A DNA stretch of 41,715 nucleotides from JAVBNC01 sp031551765. GTDB taxonomy: Bacteria; Desulfobacterota; Desulfovibrionia; Desulfovibrionales; Desulfovibrionaceae. The notes beneath the pieces are model-generated. The model did not search any database, was not told the DNA's origin, and was given only the letters and a program-made list of their open reading frames with translations. Positions 32,793 to 41,377 of the stretch are shown here, piece by piece. The stretch is taken from positions 1 to 41,715 of the forward strand of contig JAVBNC010000048.1 in the NCBI GenBank assembly GCA_031551765.1. The letters run 5' to 3'. The position numbers were made by a program, and so were the translations under genes. The stretch's first letter is position 1. Every line of letters starts with the position of its first letter.

Positions 32793-32914
32793 GGGGGAAC
32801 TCCTGTTTGACGCATACCTCAGCACGGGCGGCGGTACTTGTCCAGGATTTTCCGCTGTCGCTTGCGTTCGCGGGCCGTGCTCCCTATGTATCAGTAAAGA
32901 CCGCGAGGAACGCC

Positions 32915-33652
32915 ATGGCCCGTTTCAGACAACGAAAAGACGAACTCCGCGCCCTGCTGGCGCAAGAGGACCCGGCCGCGCTGTTCGCGGCCCTGGACGC
33001 CCTGCCGCCCATGGAAGCCGTATCGCCCCTGCTTTCCTTTCTGCTGGACGGGGGCACGGCCAAGTGGCGGGCCGTGGCCGGCCTGGGCCTGGTGGTCGGC
33101 CGTCTGGCGGACGAGGACCCGGAAAAGGCCCGCATTATCATGCGCCGCCTCATCTGGCAGCTCAACGAGGATTCCGGAAACATGGGTTGGGGCATTGCGG
33201 AAAGCATGGGCGAAATTCTGGCCCAAAACCAGCGCCTGGCAACGGAATACGGCCGTATTCTGCTTTCCTACGCCCGGCCCACGGGCAAAAAGGCGGACAA
33301 CTACATAGAGCACGGCCCCCTGCGGCGCGGGGTTTACTGGGCCATAGGCCGTTTCGCGGCCATGCACGCCCCGCTGCGGCTTTTGGCCGTGACGTTGCTG
33401 GCGGAAGGGCTGCGGGACGAGGATAAGCCCGCCAGAGGCGTGGCCGCCTGGGGCTTGGGCCGAATTGCGGAGTCAGAAACGCTGTTCGGCCCGGAATGGG
33501 AAGGCGTGCTGGACGCGCTGCGCGCGGTCGTGCCCCTGGACGCGCCCTGCGAGGTCATGCAGGGGGGAGAGCCGCGCGAGGAACGCGCGGGGCAGTTCGC
33601 GGAAGAAGCGCTGGAGACCTTGCGGGCCAGGTTTCCGGGTGGTTGTTTCTGA
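32915..33652 (+). CDS. DVU0298-like helical-repeat protein, unknown function
   Basis: 245-aa soluble protein, all-helical by composition, with HEAT-like repeating units: SPLLSFLLDGGTAKWRAVAG, WQLNEDSGNMGWGIAESMGE, YIEHGPLRRGVYWAIGRFA, KPARGVAAWGLGRIAE. The pattern resembles Desulfovibrio DVU0298-family proteins, whose role is unknown to me; the name is from memory. The helical repeats suggest protein-protein contact, perhaps a lyase-type HEAT scaffold. The ATG at 32915 has GAGGAA 4-5 nt upstream. The convergent PAP2 gene follows; a C-type double hairpin separates them. Confidence 0.8.
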   Translation: MARFRQRKDELRALLAQEDPAALFAALDALPPMEAVSPLLSFLLDGGTAKWRAVAGLGLVVGRLADEDPEKARIIMRRLIWQLNEDSGNMGWGIAESMGEILAQNQRLATEYGRILLSYARPTGKKADNYIEHGPLRRGVYWAIGRFAAMHAPLRLLAVTLLAEGLRDEDKPARGVAAWGLGRIAESETLFGPEWEGVLDALRAVVPLDAPCEVMQGGEPREERAGQFAEEALETLRARFPGGCF

Positions 33653-33727
33653 ATAGTTGTCGAAGCCAGTGAAGATACAGAGCAGGGCGGAGTCCTGCTC
33701 TCATTCTTCATTGGCTTCGACAACTAT
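33653..33727. repeat. C-type double hairpin between convergent genes
   Basis: Perfect 16-bp outer arms ATAGTTGTCGAAGCCA (33653-33668) and its complement (33712-33727) enclose an inner GAGCAGG/CCTGCTC stem. It begins on the base after one stop codon (plus strand) and ends 2 bp before the other (minus strand), so it forms the entire spacer between two convergent genes and can fold in both transcripts. Confidence 0.92.
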
Positions 33728-33729
33728 TA

Positions 33730-34329
33730 CTATAACAAGCCCGTGCGCCGCGCGATACGGCGGATCAGCCCGGCCACCAGCCAGCCGGCCAGCCAGCCCA
33801 CGACCACGTCGGCCGGGTAGTGCTTGCCGAGATAGAGGCGCGAATAGCCCACACTTGCGGGCAGCAGATAGGCCACGGGGGCGGCGGGCGGGCACAGGGC
33901 GCTCAGGCCCACGGCCAGGGCCATGGTGTTGGCCGCGTGCCCGGAAAAAAAGGACGAGGCGTTTTTGCTTTTGGTGGGGAGTCCAGGCGGGCGCTGTTTC
34001 CACTGATCGCGCTCATAGTAGCGGGCCGAGGCCACGCTGTTGTAGGGGCGCACCCGGCCGCCCCACTTTTTGGTCAAATCCGTCAGCGTGTTGGTGGCGC
34101 CGAGGCAAAGCGCCAGAAAAAGCGTGGCGTAAAACATGCGGCGCAGCCCGGCGGGATCGCGCCGCCACAGGGCGCGCAGGGTCCAGTAGGAAAGCGCCAA
34201 TCCCGCCAGGATCCAGAGCAGGGGCACGCAGGAGAGCACGGGCATGAGCGTGTCCAGCCAGGGCGCGGTCCAGTCGTTGTTGACGCGCAGAAAGAGCCGG
34301 GTGTCCCATTGGGTGAGCGTTTCAAGCAT
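33730..34329 (-). CDS. PAP2-family membrane phosphatase
   Basis: 199-aa inner-membrane phosphatase with about five or six hydrophobic segments and all three PAP2 motifs: KKWGGRVRP (KX6RP), FFSGHA (SGH) and SRLYLGKHYPADV (SRX5HX3D). Members act on undecaprenyl pyrophosphate, phosphatidylglycerol phosphate or phosphatidic acid at the periplasmic face. The ATG at 34329 has only a weak ribosome site, 11 bp after the LytM-peptidase stop, so coupling is likely. The envelope context (LytM peptidase upstream) favours a lipid-carrier or phospholipid role, but the substrate is unproven. Confidence 0.92.
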   Translation of the reverse strand: MLETLTQWDTRLFLRVNNDWTAPWLDTLMPVLSCVPLLWILAGLALSYWTLRALWRRDPAGLRRMFYATLFLALCLGATNTLTDLTKKWGGRVRPYNSVASARYYERDQWKQRPPGLPTKSKNASSFFSGHAANTMALAVGLSALCPPAAPVAYLLPASVGYSRLYLGKHYPADVVVGWLAGWLVAGLIRRIARRTGLL

Positions 34330-34340
34330 TTAGGCAGACC

Positions 34341-35246
34341 CTAATTGAGGATGTAGCGCATGGGGTTCACGGTCACGCCGCCCACGCGCACTTCGTAGTG
34401 CAGGTGCGGGCCGGTGCTGCGGCCGCTGTTGCCCAGGTGCCCGATAAGGTCGCCCCGGTTCACGGCCTGGCCTTCCTTGACCACGGACTTGAGCAGGTGG
34501 GCGTATCGCGTGCTGACGCCGTTGCCGTGGTTGACGAGAATGCAGACGCCGTAGGCCCCGTCCGTGCCGGTAAAGGTGACCACGCCCTTGGCCGGGGCAA
34601 TGACGGGGGTGCCGGGCCGGTTGGAAATGTCCAGGCCCGCGTGGAGCTGGGTCTGGCCGGTAAAGGACGAGTTCCGGTACCCGAAACCCGAGGAGATGTG
34701 CCCTTCCGTGGGCCAGATGGAAGGGGTGGCGGCCAGAAAGTCCTTGTTGTCCCGCAGCACCAGCAACAGGTCCTGCTGGCTGATCTCTTCCAGGAACAGG
34801 TCTTCGCGCAGTTGTTCCGACAGGCTGTGCATACGCCGGGACAAAAGGTCCTGGCGGTGCAGGGGCAGATAGGGCGGGGCGGCAGCGGCGTTGTCCCGGC
34901 CTTCCGCGTTGCCGTTGGTTTCCACGGGGTCGCGGTCCACGTTCATCATCACCCGCAGCTTGGCGTCGAACTGGCGCACCCGGGTCAAAGATTCCTGCAG
35001 GCCCTGCAGCCTGCTGGCCATGCCCACAATGAGCGAAGTCTGCTCCTGCATGGTTTTCTGGGCTTCGCCAAGCTGGTGGTCCAACTGCTGGGCGCGGTGG
35101 TAAAAGCCCCAGAGATAGAAATTGCCCGCGGAAAGCCCGACAAGCAACAGCACCACCACCGCGCCGAGCCAGCCGCGCAGCCGCAAATTGCTGCACACGC
35201 CTTCCCGGTCTTTGAAAATGACGATGTGGTACTTTCTGAACAGCAT
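34341..35246 (-). CDS. M23 (LytM) family peptidase, membrane-anchored
   Basis: 301-aa protein with one N-terminal membrane segment (about 26-48, LGAVVVLLLVGLSAGNFYLW), a coiled-coil region (about 52-100) and a C-terminal LytM domain (about 180-301). Zn ligands are intact: H202 and D206 (HAGLDI), H281 and H283 (GPHLHYEV), so it is probably an active peptidoglycan endopeptidase rather than an EnvC-like activator. No strong Shine-Dalgarno is seen before the ATG at 35246. Same-strand neighbour of the PAP2 gene (11 bp) and 126 bp downstream of the TtcA-like gene. Confidence 0.94.
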   Translation of the reverse strand: MLFRKYHIVIFKDREGVCSNLRLRGWLGAVVVLLLVGLSAGNFYLWGFYHRAQQLDHQLGEAQKTMQEQTSLIVGMASRLQGLQESLTRVRQFDAKLRVMMNVDRDPVETNGNAEGRDNAAAAPPYLPLHRQDLLSRRMHSLSEQLREDLFLEEISQQDLLLVLRDNKDFLAATPSIWPTEGHISSGFGYRNSSFTGQTQLHAGLDISNRPGTPVIAPAKGVVTFTGTDGAYGVCILVNHGNGVSTRYAHLLKSVVKEGQAVNRGDLIGHLGNSGRSTGPHLHYEVRVGGVTVNPMRYILN

Positions 35247-35372
35247 GGCGATCCAGCGAAAGCGTTGCGCACGCGGCGGCGTTTTACGGCGCCGCGCGGG
35301 AAAACAGGGCCTGGGGAAAAAACAGCCGGCGGCGGAAAACCGGAGCCGGCTGGGGGAAGCGGAGCAGTATAG

Positions 35373-36143
35373 CTACTCGGGAGTGTGCATACTATGTCGC
35401 AGGTCCTGCTCTGTCAAGCCGAGCTGCCAGCGGCATAACCCATTGAAAATTTTTCGTTTCATGCCCTTGTGCCCGGCGCAGAAACGGTCCAGGTCCTCCA
35501 TGACCCCGGCCCGGCGGGTGACGCCCGCCGAAGGGCAGGGGTTGCCCCAGATGGGCATGCCCCAGGCTTTGGCCGCCTTGGCGATCATACTTTTTTCCGT
35601 GAGCAGCAGCGGCCGGATAACCATGAGCTGCCCCTTGAAAAACGGCTCGCGCATGCTCATGCCGTTGACCGTGGCGTTCTGGGCCAGGTTGAGGAAAAAG
35701 GTGGAGACCAGGTCGTCCGCGTTGTGCCCGAAGGCCAGGTGGGTGAGCTTGTACTGGCGGCACAGCTCGAACAGCCGCCTGCGGCGCTGCATGGCGCAGA
35801 AAAAGCAGGCGGAAGCCTTGCGGTTTTCCGGCGAATGGGCGCGTGGGCCGTGGTCCGTCACTTCCAGGTGGCCGGGCACGCCGGTTTTGCGCAGCCAGTC
35901 CAGCATGGGCGCGTGATTTTCCGGGTCAAAGCCCGGGTTCACGTGCAGGGCCATGAGGCTGAAAGGGAAAGGCACGATGCCCTGGCGGATGCGCAAGACT
36001 TCCAGCAGCACCCAGCTGTCCATGCCGCCGGAAACAGCCACGCCCACCCTGGCGCCGGGGTGGAGCATGGCCGTGCGTTGCATGGCCTTTCCCGCGGAAC
36101 GGATGCAGACCTGCTGGGCGTAATTGTATTTTTCTCGCGGCAT
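35373..36143 (-). CDS. PP-loop ATPase, TtcA-like tRNA 2-thiolation protein
   Basis: 256-aa adenylating enzyme. PP-loop SGGMDS at 38-43; C113 and C116 (CFFC) plus C203 (NPCPSAG) give three cysteines able to bind a [4Fe-4S] cluster as in TtcA/TtuA; HNADDLVSTFFLNL is also typical. It probably transfers sulfur to a tRNA base (C32 in TtcA); TtcA normally has a second CxxC where this protein has CPSA, so the exact target is uncertain. The ATG at 36143 has a weak ribosome site, 22 bp after the helicase stop. Confidence 0.85.
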   Translation of the reverse strand: MPREKYNYAQQVCIRSAGKAMQRTAMLHPGARVGVAVSGGMDSWVLLEVLRIRQGIVPFPFSLMALHVNPGFDPENHAPMLDWLRKTGVPGHLEVTDHGPRAHSPENRKASACFFCAMQRRRRLFELCRQYKLTHLAFGHNADDLVSTFFLNLAQNATVNGMSMREPFFKGQLMVIRPLLLTEKSMIAKAAKAWGMPIWGNPCPSAGVTRRAGVMEDLDRFCAGHKGMKRKIFNGLCRWQLGLTEQDLRHSMHTPE

Positions 36144-36165
36144 GGAGGCTGACCCCGGTTCCCGC

Positions 36166-37761
36166 TCAGCCTTTCCGGCCCGGAGGCGGCGTGGCTTTGG
36201 TCACGGCCAGGGGCACGCCCCGAATGGTCTTGCCGTTCAGGGTTTCCATGACGGCCTTGGCGTGCTCTTCGGCCACGTCCACAAAGGAGAAGCGGTCGCG
36301 TATGTCTATGGCGCCCACAATGCGGCCGGGCAGGCCGGTTTCCCCGGCCACCGCGCCCACGATGTCCTTGGGACCCACTTTCATCTTGTGGCCCACGTTG
36401 AAAAAGAGGCGCAGCATGTTCTTGCCGGTACGGGCGTCGCGCGTTTCTTCCTGTTCCTGCTCCGCTTCCCCGAACTCGCGCTGCATGAGCAGCTTCAAAA
36501 GCGCCGCCGCCATGTCCTGGCTGGTGATGCCCTCATCCAGAAAGCCTTCCACCAGCGCGACGTAGCTGGCCAATTGGTTTTCTTCCAGCACGGAGCGCAC
36601 TTCGTTCAGCAGCTGCGTGGTTTTCATGGCCGCCACGTCGCGCACGCTGGGTAGTTTGGCCTGGGTAATGGTGGCCTTGGTATGGCGGATGATTTCGCGC
36701 AGCACGTGCCCTTCCCGGGGCGTGACAAAGGTGAAGGCCTTGCCCGTCCGCCCCGCGCGGCCCGTGCGGCCGATGCGGTGCACGTAGTTTTCCACGTCGT
36801 TGGGCATGGAGTAGTTGATGACCGCGTCCACGTCGTCCACGTCCAGGCCCCTGGCCGCCACGTCCGTGGCCACCAGCAGGTCCAGCCCGCCGCCGCGGAA
36901 GCGTTTCATGACCCGGTCCCGCTGGGTCTGGGAAAGGTTGCCGTGCAGCGCGTCCGCCTGAAAGCCCCGGCCCAGCAGGTGCGTGGTCAGCTCGTCCACG
37001 CCCTGGCGGGTGGAGCAGAACACAATGGCTTTATTGGGGTTTTGCGTGTCCAGCACCCGGCACAGCGCGTCCAGTTTCTGGTAGGGGCGCACTTCGTACC
37101 AGATCTGCTCGATGCCCGGCACGGTCATGTGCTTGCGCGCGACCCGGATGACCTCCGGATCCTTGAGGTACTGCCCGGAAAGCTCCATGACCGCGTGCGG
37201 CATGGTGGCGGAAAACAGCGCGCGCTGCGCGTCCGCCGGGGTGTGCGAGAGTATGGCTTCCATGTCGTCGCGGAAGCCCATGTCCAGCATTTCGTCGGCT
37301 TCGTCCAGCACGGCCAGGCGCACGTTGGCCAGCGAAAGGCTGCCGCGCTGCAAATGGTCCAGCACCCGGCCGGGCGTGCCCACCACCACCTGGGCCCCGC
37401 GCGCGAGGCCGCGCAGCTGGCGGTCCATGGGCTGGCCGCCGTACACCGGCAGCACGAAAACGCCCTTTTTGCGGGCCGCGAGGGAGGTGAGCTCTTCCGC
37501 CACCTGGATGGCCAGTTCCCGGGTGGGGCAGAGCACCAGGCCCTGGGTTTTCTTGCTGTGGCCGTCCACTTTTTCCAGCAGGGGAATGCCGAAAGCGGCC
37601 GTCTTGCCCGTGCCGGTCTGGGCCTGGCCGATAATGTCGCCGCCTTCCAGCAGCCGGGGAATGGCTACGGCCTGGATGGGCGTGGTTTCCTCAAAGCCCA
37701 TGTCCGACACGGCTTTAAGTATGTCTTTACTGAGGGGGAGTTCGTCAAAACGCATGGTCAT
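36166..37761 (-). CDS. DEAD-box RNA helicase (DeaD/CsdA-like)
   Basis: 531-aa ATP-dependent RNA helicase. Q motif FEETTPIQAVAIP, Walker A AQTGTGKT, Ia PTRELAIQ, DEAD in VLDEADEMLDMG, SAT in FSATMP, HRIGRTGRAGRTG (motif VI), then a linker and a C-terminal DbpA-type RNA-binding domain (RLFFNVGHKMKVGPKDIV). Role: ribosome assembly and mRNA unwinding, often cold-induced. The ATG at 37761 has AAGGA 5 nt upstream, better placed than the ATG at 37755. Confidence 0.95.
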   Translation of the reverse strand: MTMRFDELPLSKDILKAVSDMGFEETTPIQAVAIPRLLEGGDIIGQAQTGTGKTAAFGIPLLEKVDGHSKKTQGLVLCPTRELAIQVAEELTSLAARKKGVFVLPVYGGQPMDRQLRGLARGAQVVVGTPGRVLDHLQRGSLSLANVRLAVLDEADEMLDMGFRDDMEAILSHTPADAQRALFSATMPHAVMELSGQYLKDPEVIRVARKHMTVPGIEQIWYEVRPYQKLDALCRVLDTQNPNKAIVFCSTRQGVDELTTHLLGRGFQADALHGNLSQTQRDRVMKRFRGGGLDLLVATDVAARGLDVDDVDAVINYSMPNDVENYVHRIGRTGRAGRTGKAFTFVTPREGHVLREIIRHTKATITQAKLPSVRDVAAMKTTQLLNEVRSVLEENQLASYVALVEGFLDEGITSQDMAAALLKLLMQREFGEAEQEQEETRDARTGKNMLRLFFNVGHKMKVGPKDIVGAVAGETGLPGRIVGAIDIRDRFSFVDVAEEHAKAVMETLNGKTIRGVPLAVTKATPPPGRKG

Positions 37762-38070
37762 AATGATCCTTGGAAGCCGCCGGGGGGAGAGTGCTTTCTC
37801 CCTCCATCCCTTTTCCAAAGAACGGTATCAAGGCGGGACGGGGCAGGCTGTGGTAAAATGTAGTTGTCGGGGGGGATATAGGGGTTGCGCGCCAGGAAGT
37901 CCAGCTTCCTTTTTCACGGCTCGACGCGGGCGCTGCTCCGTGCTAGAAGCGGAAAAAAAGGGGCGGGCCGAGCAGGTTCTTTCTTTTCCCGTCCGGTTTC
38001 CGCCATGGTGGCCGGAGCCATTCCCCAAGGACGGGTTTGCCGCAATTGGACTAAGCGTCCGTAGTTATAG
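37762..38070. other. 309-bp divergent intergenic region
   Basis: Between the helicase (-) and a small gene (+). It contains AGTTGTCG at 37863-37870, an 8-nt partial match to the C head, and otherwise no gene, RNA or clear hairpin. Promoters for both sides must lie here; I could not assign boxes. Confidence 0.5.
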
Positions 38071-38277
38071 ATGGTGCTCATGGATAAAATGCACAAGGAA
38101 GCGCTGCAGGTCAGCAAGGAAATCCTGGTCAAGTTCATTGAGAGCGGCCGGGTTTCTCCCGCCAGCTTCGGCGAGGTGTTCCCCGCCGTGTTCAAGGTGG
38201 TCTGCGAGACGCTCGAAGAAGCGGGCGTGAAGCCCGAAGCCGCCGCCGAACGCCCCCGCCGCAAGGACGGCCGTTGA
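38071..38277 (+). CDS. Small hypothetical protein upstream of ubiE
   Basis: 68 aa (65 if it starts at the second ATG, 38080). Helical, charged, no membrane segment: MHKEALQVSKEILVKFIESG, SPASFGEVFPAVFKVVCETLEEAG, basic tail RPRRKDGR. I do not recognise a named family. Its stop overlaps the ubiE start (TTGA), so the two are probably co-translated; both start candidates have poor ribosome sites. Confidence 0.75.
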   Translation: MVLMDKMHKEALQVSKEILVKFIESGRVSPASFGEVFPAVFKVVCETLEEAGVKPEAAAERPRRKDGR

Positions 38278-39023
38278 TCCGCATGGCCGCTTCCCTTCCC
38301 GATCAAGGCCTCAATCCCGTCGCAGGCATGTTCGGCCGCATCGCGCCGGGCTACGACCTGTTGAACCGCGTGCTCAGCGGCGGGCTGGACATTCTCTGGC
38401 GCCGCCGTCTGGTGCGTTCCGTGCGCCCGCGCAACACCGGCCGTCTTCTGGACCTGGCCGCCGGAACCCTGGACGTCTCCCTGGCCCTGGCGAAACGTCA
38501 TCCCGGCGCGCGAGTCCTGGCCCTGGATTTCTGCCCGCCCATGCTGCTCGCGGGTCTGCCCAAGCTGGCCAAAGCGGGCCGCGCCGCGCAACAGGCCGTC
38601 AAGCCCGTGGCCGCCGACGCCTTCCGTCTGCCGCTCGCCGACGCCTGCGTGGACGCCGTCACCGTGGCCTTTGGCCTGCGCAACATGCCCCCCCGCGTGG
38701 AAGCCCTGAAGGAGATGCGCCGCGTGCTCGCGCCGGGCGGCGTGCTGCACGTGCTGGAGTTCGGTTCCGCGCGCCGTCCCGTGTGGGGCGGGCTGTATAA
38801 CTTCTACCTGCGCCGCCTGCTCCCCCTTGCGGGCGGGCTGATTTCCGGCGATAAAGCGGCCTACGAGTATTTGTCCCGCACCGTGGAGGATTTCCCGTCA
38901 GCCGAAGAGCTGGCTGCGGAGTTTAATGAGGCCGGGTTCACGGACGTGGGCTGGACGAAGCTGAGCGGCGGCATCGTGTTCTTGCATGAGGGCCGGAAGA
39001 GTTTTGCCGAAGCCAATGAATAG
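38274..39023 (+). CDS. ubiE: Menaquinone/ubiquinone C-methyltransferase UbiE/MenG
   Basis: 249-aa SAM-dependent methyltransferase for the last step of menaquinone synthesis. MFGRIAPGYDLLNRVLSGGLD is the family N-terminal motif; motif I reads LDLAAGTLDV (usually ..GTGD, so the second Gly is Leu); then FGLRNMPPRVEALKEMRRVLAPGG and LISGDKAAYEYLSRTVEDFP. The TTG at 38274 overlaps the preceding stop and has AAGGA 6-7 nt upstream; the ATG at 38283 is the alternative. The last codons (GCCGAAGCCAATGAATAG) resemble a C-repeat head, suggesting the 3' end was altered by a repeat. Fits with mqnB downstream. Confidence 0.93.
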   Translation: MIRMAASLPDQGLNPVAGMFGRIAPGYDLLNRVLSGGLDILWRRRLVRSVRPRNTGRLLDLAAGTLDVSLALAKRHPGARVLALDFCPPMLLAGLPKLAKAGRAAQQAVKPVAADAFRLPLADACVDAVTVAFGLRNMPPRVEALKEMRRVLAPGGVLHVLEFGSARRPVWGGLYNFYLRRLLPLAGGLISGDKAAYEYLSRTVEDFPSAEELAAEFNEAGFTDVGWTKLSGGIVFLHEGRKSFAEANE

Positions 39024-39257
39024 CATGCCTCCGGCGGCCAAAGAGGGCTCCGCCCTCTCTGGACTCTCCCGTCAAGGGGCGCGCCCCTTGGAACCCATTC
39101 AGGGTGGATAAAAACTGGTGCGCGTTGCCGTTGGCACGCGCTGACTTGAAAGGAAAAAAGCGCTTACTGGTAACTGTACGGTGCGCTGCCATCAACGAGA
39201 AACGCTCCCATTACCCCCTGTCAAAGTTTTTAGGGGAAAGGGATGGGGGTCCGGGGG
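39024..39257 (+). repeat. Composite repeat, modules A-E-F-half B
   Basis: Starts 1 nt after the ubiE stop: ATGCCTCCGGCGGCCAAAGA, E hairpin CAAGGGGC/GCCCCTTG with GAACCCATTCAGGGTGGAT, a degenerate F segment, ATCAACGAGAAAC, and CTGTCAAAGTTTTTAGGGG up to TCCGGGGG. The right arm of the B hairpin is missing: the sequence breaks off 11 bp before the next start codon. Compare 2539-2870. Confidence 0.85.
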
Positions 39258-39267
39258 CATTCTTCCT

Positions 39268-40587
39268 ATGACCAAAACACTTCTCGCGCAACTCTCTGAC
39301 CGGGCTCTGGCTGTGGCCGTGGTGGGCCTGGGGTATGTGGGCACGCCGCTGGCGGTTGCTTTGAGCTGCCATTTCCGGGTGATCGGGTTTGACCTTTCGG
39401 AAACGCGGGTGCGCGAGCTGGCTTCCGGCTGCGACCACACCTGCGAGGTGGCGGGAAACGACCTGGCCGGGTGCACGGCGCGGTTCACCACGGATCCGGC
39501 TTTGCTGAAAGAAGCGGGTGTGGTCATTGTGGCCGTGCCCACGCCTGTGGACGGGCACAGGAACCCGGATTTGACGCCGGTGCGCAAGGCCTGCGTCACT
39601 GTGGGACAAAATTTGCGGCCCGGCGCGGTGGTGGTGTTTGAATCCACAGTGTACCCCGGCGTGACGGAAGAGGTCTGCGTGCCCATTCTGGAGCGGGAGT
39701 CAGGGTTGAAGTTCGGTACGGATTTCGCGGTGGGCTACTCGCCGGAACGCATCAACCCCGGGGACAAGGTCCACACCCTGAGCAGCATCGTCAAGATCGT
39801 GGCGGGCAGCGACGCGGCCACGCTGGATTTGCTGTCCGCCGTCTACGGCAGCGTGGTCACGGCGGGCATCCACAAGGCTTCGTCCATCAAGGTGGCGGAG
39901 GCGGCCAAGGTTATCGAGAACACCCAGCGCGACCTGAACATCGCGCTGATGAACGAGCTGGCCGTCATTTTCCACCGTATGGACATAGACACCATGGAAG
40001 TGCTGGAAGCCGCCGGCACCAAATGGAACTTCCTGCCTTTCCGGCCCGGCCTGGTGGGCGGCCACTGTATTGGCGTGGACCCCTACTACCTGACCTTCAA
40101 GGCGGAAGAGCTGGGCTACCAGCCCCATGTCATCCTGGCCGGAAGGCGCATCAACGACGCCATGGGCGCTTTTGTGGCCCGGACCGCCGTCAAGATGATG
40201 ATCCAGCGCAGCGTGTGCATCAAAGGCAGCCGCGTGGGCTTGCTGGGCCTGACCTTCAAAGAGGATGTGCCGGACCTGCGCAACTCAAAAGTCGCGGATA
40301 TCATTACTGAATTACAGGAATTCGGCGCGGAGGTGCTGGTGCACGACGCGCTGGCGGACCCGGCCGAAGCCCGCAGGGAATACGGCGTGGAGCTGCGCCC
40401 CCTGGAAGACTTGACCGACCTGGATGCCCTGATCCTGGCCGTGCCCCACAAGAGTTATAAGGAACTGTCCCTGGCGGGGCTGAAAACCCGCTTCGCCAAA
40501 CCGGAAAACGCCGTGCTGCTGGACGTGAAGAGCTTGTGGGACAAGACGGAAGCCCGGCGCTTGGGCTACACCTATTGGCGTTTGTAG
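39268..40587 (+). CDS. UDP-N-acetylglucosamine 6-dehydrogenase, TviB/WbpA type
   Basis: 439-aa nucleotide-sugar dehydrogenase: NAD-binding VVGLGYVGTPLAV (18-30), TPVDGHRNPDLTPV, GYSPERINPGDKVH, catalytic Cys in GGHCIGVDPYYL, and the C-terminal GLTFKEDVPDLRNSK. The motif set is closest to TviB/WbpA enzymes that oxidise UDP-GlcNAc or UDP-GalNAc for O-antigen or capsule sugars. The start is the ATG at 39268; an in-frame stretch back to 39181 is only the translated repeat. The ribosome site is poor (GGGGG at -14), so the truncated repeat may supply the leader. Confidence 0.93.
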   Translation: MTKTLLAQLSDRALAVAVVGLGYVGTPLAVALSCHFRVIGFDLSETRVRELASGCDHTCEVAGNDLAGCTARFTTDPALLKEAGVVIVAVPTPVDGHRNPDLTPVRKACVTVGQNLRPGAVVVFESTVYPGVTEEVCVPILERESGLKFGTDFAVGYSPERINPGDKVHTLSSIVKIVAGSDAATLDLLSAVYGSVVTAGIHKASSIKVAEAAKVIENTQRDLNIALMNELAVIFHRMDIDTMEVLEAAGTKWNFLPFRPGLVGGHCIGVDPYYLTFKAEELGYQPHVILAGRRINDAMGAFVARTAVKMMIQRSVCIKGSRVGLLGLTFKEDVPDLRNSKVADIITELQEFGAEVLVHDALADPAEARREYGVELRPLEDLTDLDALILAVPHKSYKELSLAGLKTRFAKPENAVLLDVKSLWDKTEARRLGYTYWRL

Positions 40588-40610
40588 AGCATTTTTTTCC
40601 CGAGATAGCT

Positions 40611-41351
40611 ATGCCTGAAAGTCCCACCCCGCGCCCGGTTTGGGCCGCCGCCACGGCCATGGAGCTGGAAGCCGTGTGCTCCGGCCTGGGCGTCAGCGCG
40701 CCCATGCCCTCGGAAGGCGCCTGCGCCAACGGCACCTGGCAATACGGGGAATGCCTGGTGCTGCGAACGGGCGTGGGGCCGCTGGCCGCGTCTTTCAGCA
40801 TCGGTATCCTGCTGGGGGGGCTGGCCGTTGCGCGGTCTACCCTGCGCCTGGCCGTGCTCAATGTGGGGCTGGCGGGCAGTTTCGACCTCCAGGCCGCGCC
40901 CCTGCGTTCCCTGGCCCTGGCGGACGCGGAATGCTGGCCGGAATACGGTGTGGCCACCGGAGAGGGCGTGGACGCCAAGGCTTTGGGGTTTCCCCTGTCC
41001 GGCGGGCACGGGGAACCGGTCTGGGACCGCCTGGCCCTGGAACCGGAAGCGGCTCTCGCGGACCTGGGGTTGCGCGTTCCCGCCGGGACGGTCAGGGGTT
41101 GCAGCCTGACCGTGGCCGGGGTCAGCGGCGACGCGGCCCGGGCGGAGCTTTGGCGCCGCCGCCACAACCCGCTGACGGAAAATATGGAAGGCTTCGCCCT
41201 GGCGCTGGCCTGCCGCCGTTTCAGCGTCCCTTTCGCGGAACTGCGGGCCGTCTCCAACCTGGTGGCCGAGCGGGACAAAAAAGCCTGGGACATCCCCGGC
41301 GCGCTCCAGGCCCTGGAACAGGGGCTGCGTGAGGCCGCTTTGCTTTCGTAG
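40611..41351 (+). CDS. mqnB: Futalosine hydrolase
   Basis: 246-aa nucleosidase that releases hypoxanthine from futalosine in the alternative menaquinone pathway. The fold is that of MTA/SAH nucleosidases: N-terminal AAATAMELEAVCSGLG, TGVGPLAASFSIG, NVGLAGSF, and the catalytic segment ENMEGFALALACRRFSVPFAELRAVSNLV (Glu of NMEG and the Asn/Asp of the end motif). The ATG at 40611 is 23 bp after the dehydrogenase stop, with a weak GAGATAG site; likely co-transcribed with it. Confidence 0.92.
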   Translation: MPESPTPRPVWAAATAMELEAVCSGLGVSAPMPSEGACANGTWQYGECLVLRTGVGPLAASFSIGILLGGLAVARSTLRLAVLNVGLAGSFDLQAAPLRSLALADAECWPEYGVATGEGVDAKALGFPLSGGHGEPVWDRLALEPEAALADLGLRVPAGTVRGCSLTVAGVSGDAARAELWRRRHNPLTENMEGFALALACRRFSVPFAELRAVSNLVAERDKKAWDIPGALQALEQGLREAALLS

Positions 41352-41377
41352 CGCGCGCTGATACAATACAAAATTAC

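Noticed and set aside
35373..36143. TilS (tRNA-Ile lysidine synthetase)
   Set aside because: The PP-loop alone would fit, but the CFFC pair, third cysteine and short length favour the TtcA-like group.
37863..37870. AGTTGTCG as another C-repeat copy
   Set aside because: Only 8 nt match and the next bases diverge, so it may be chance.
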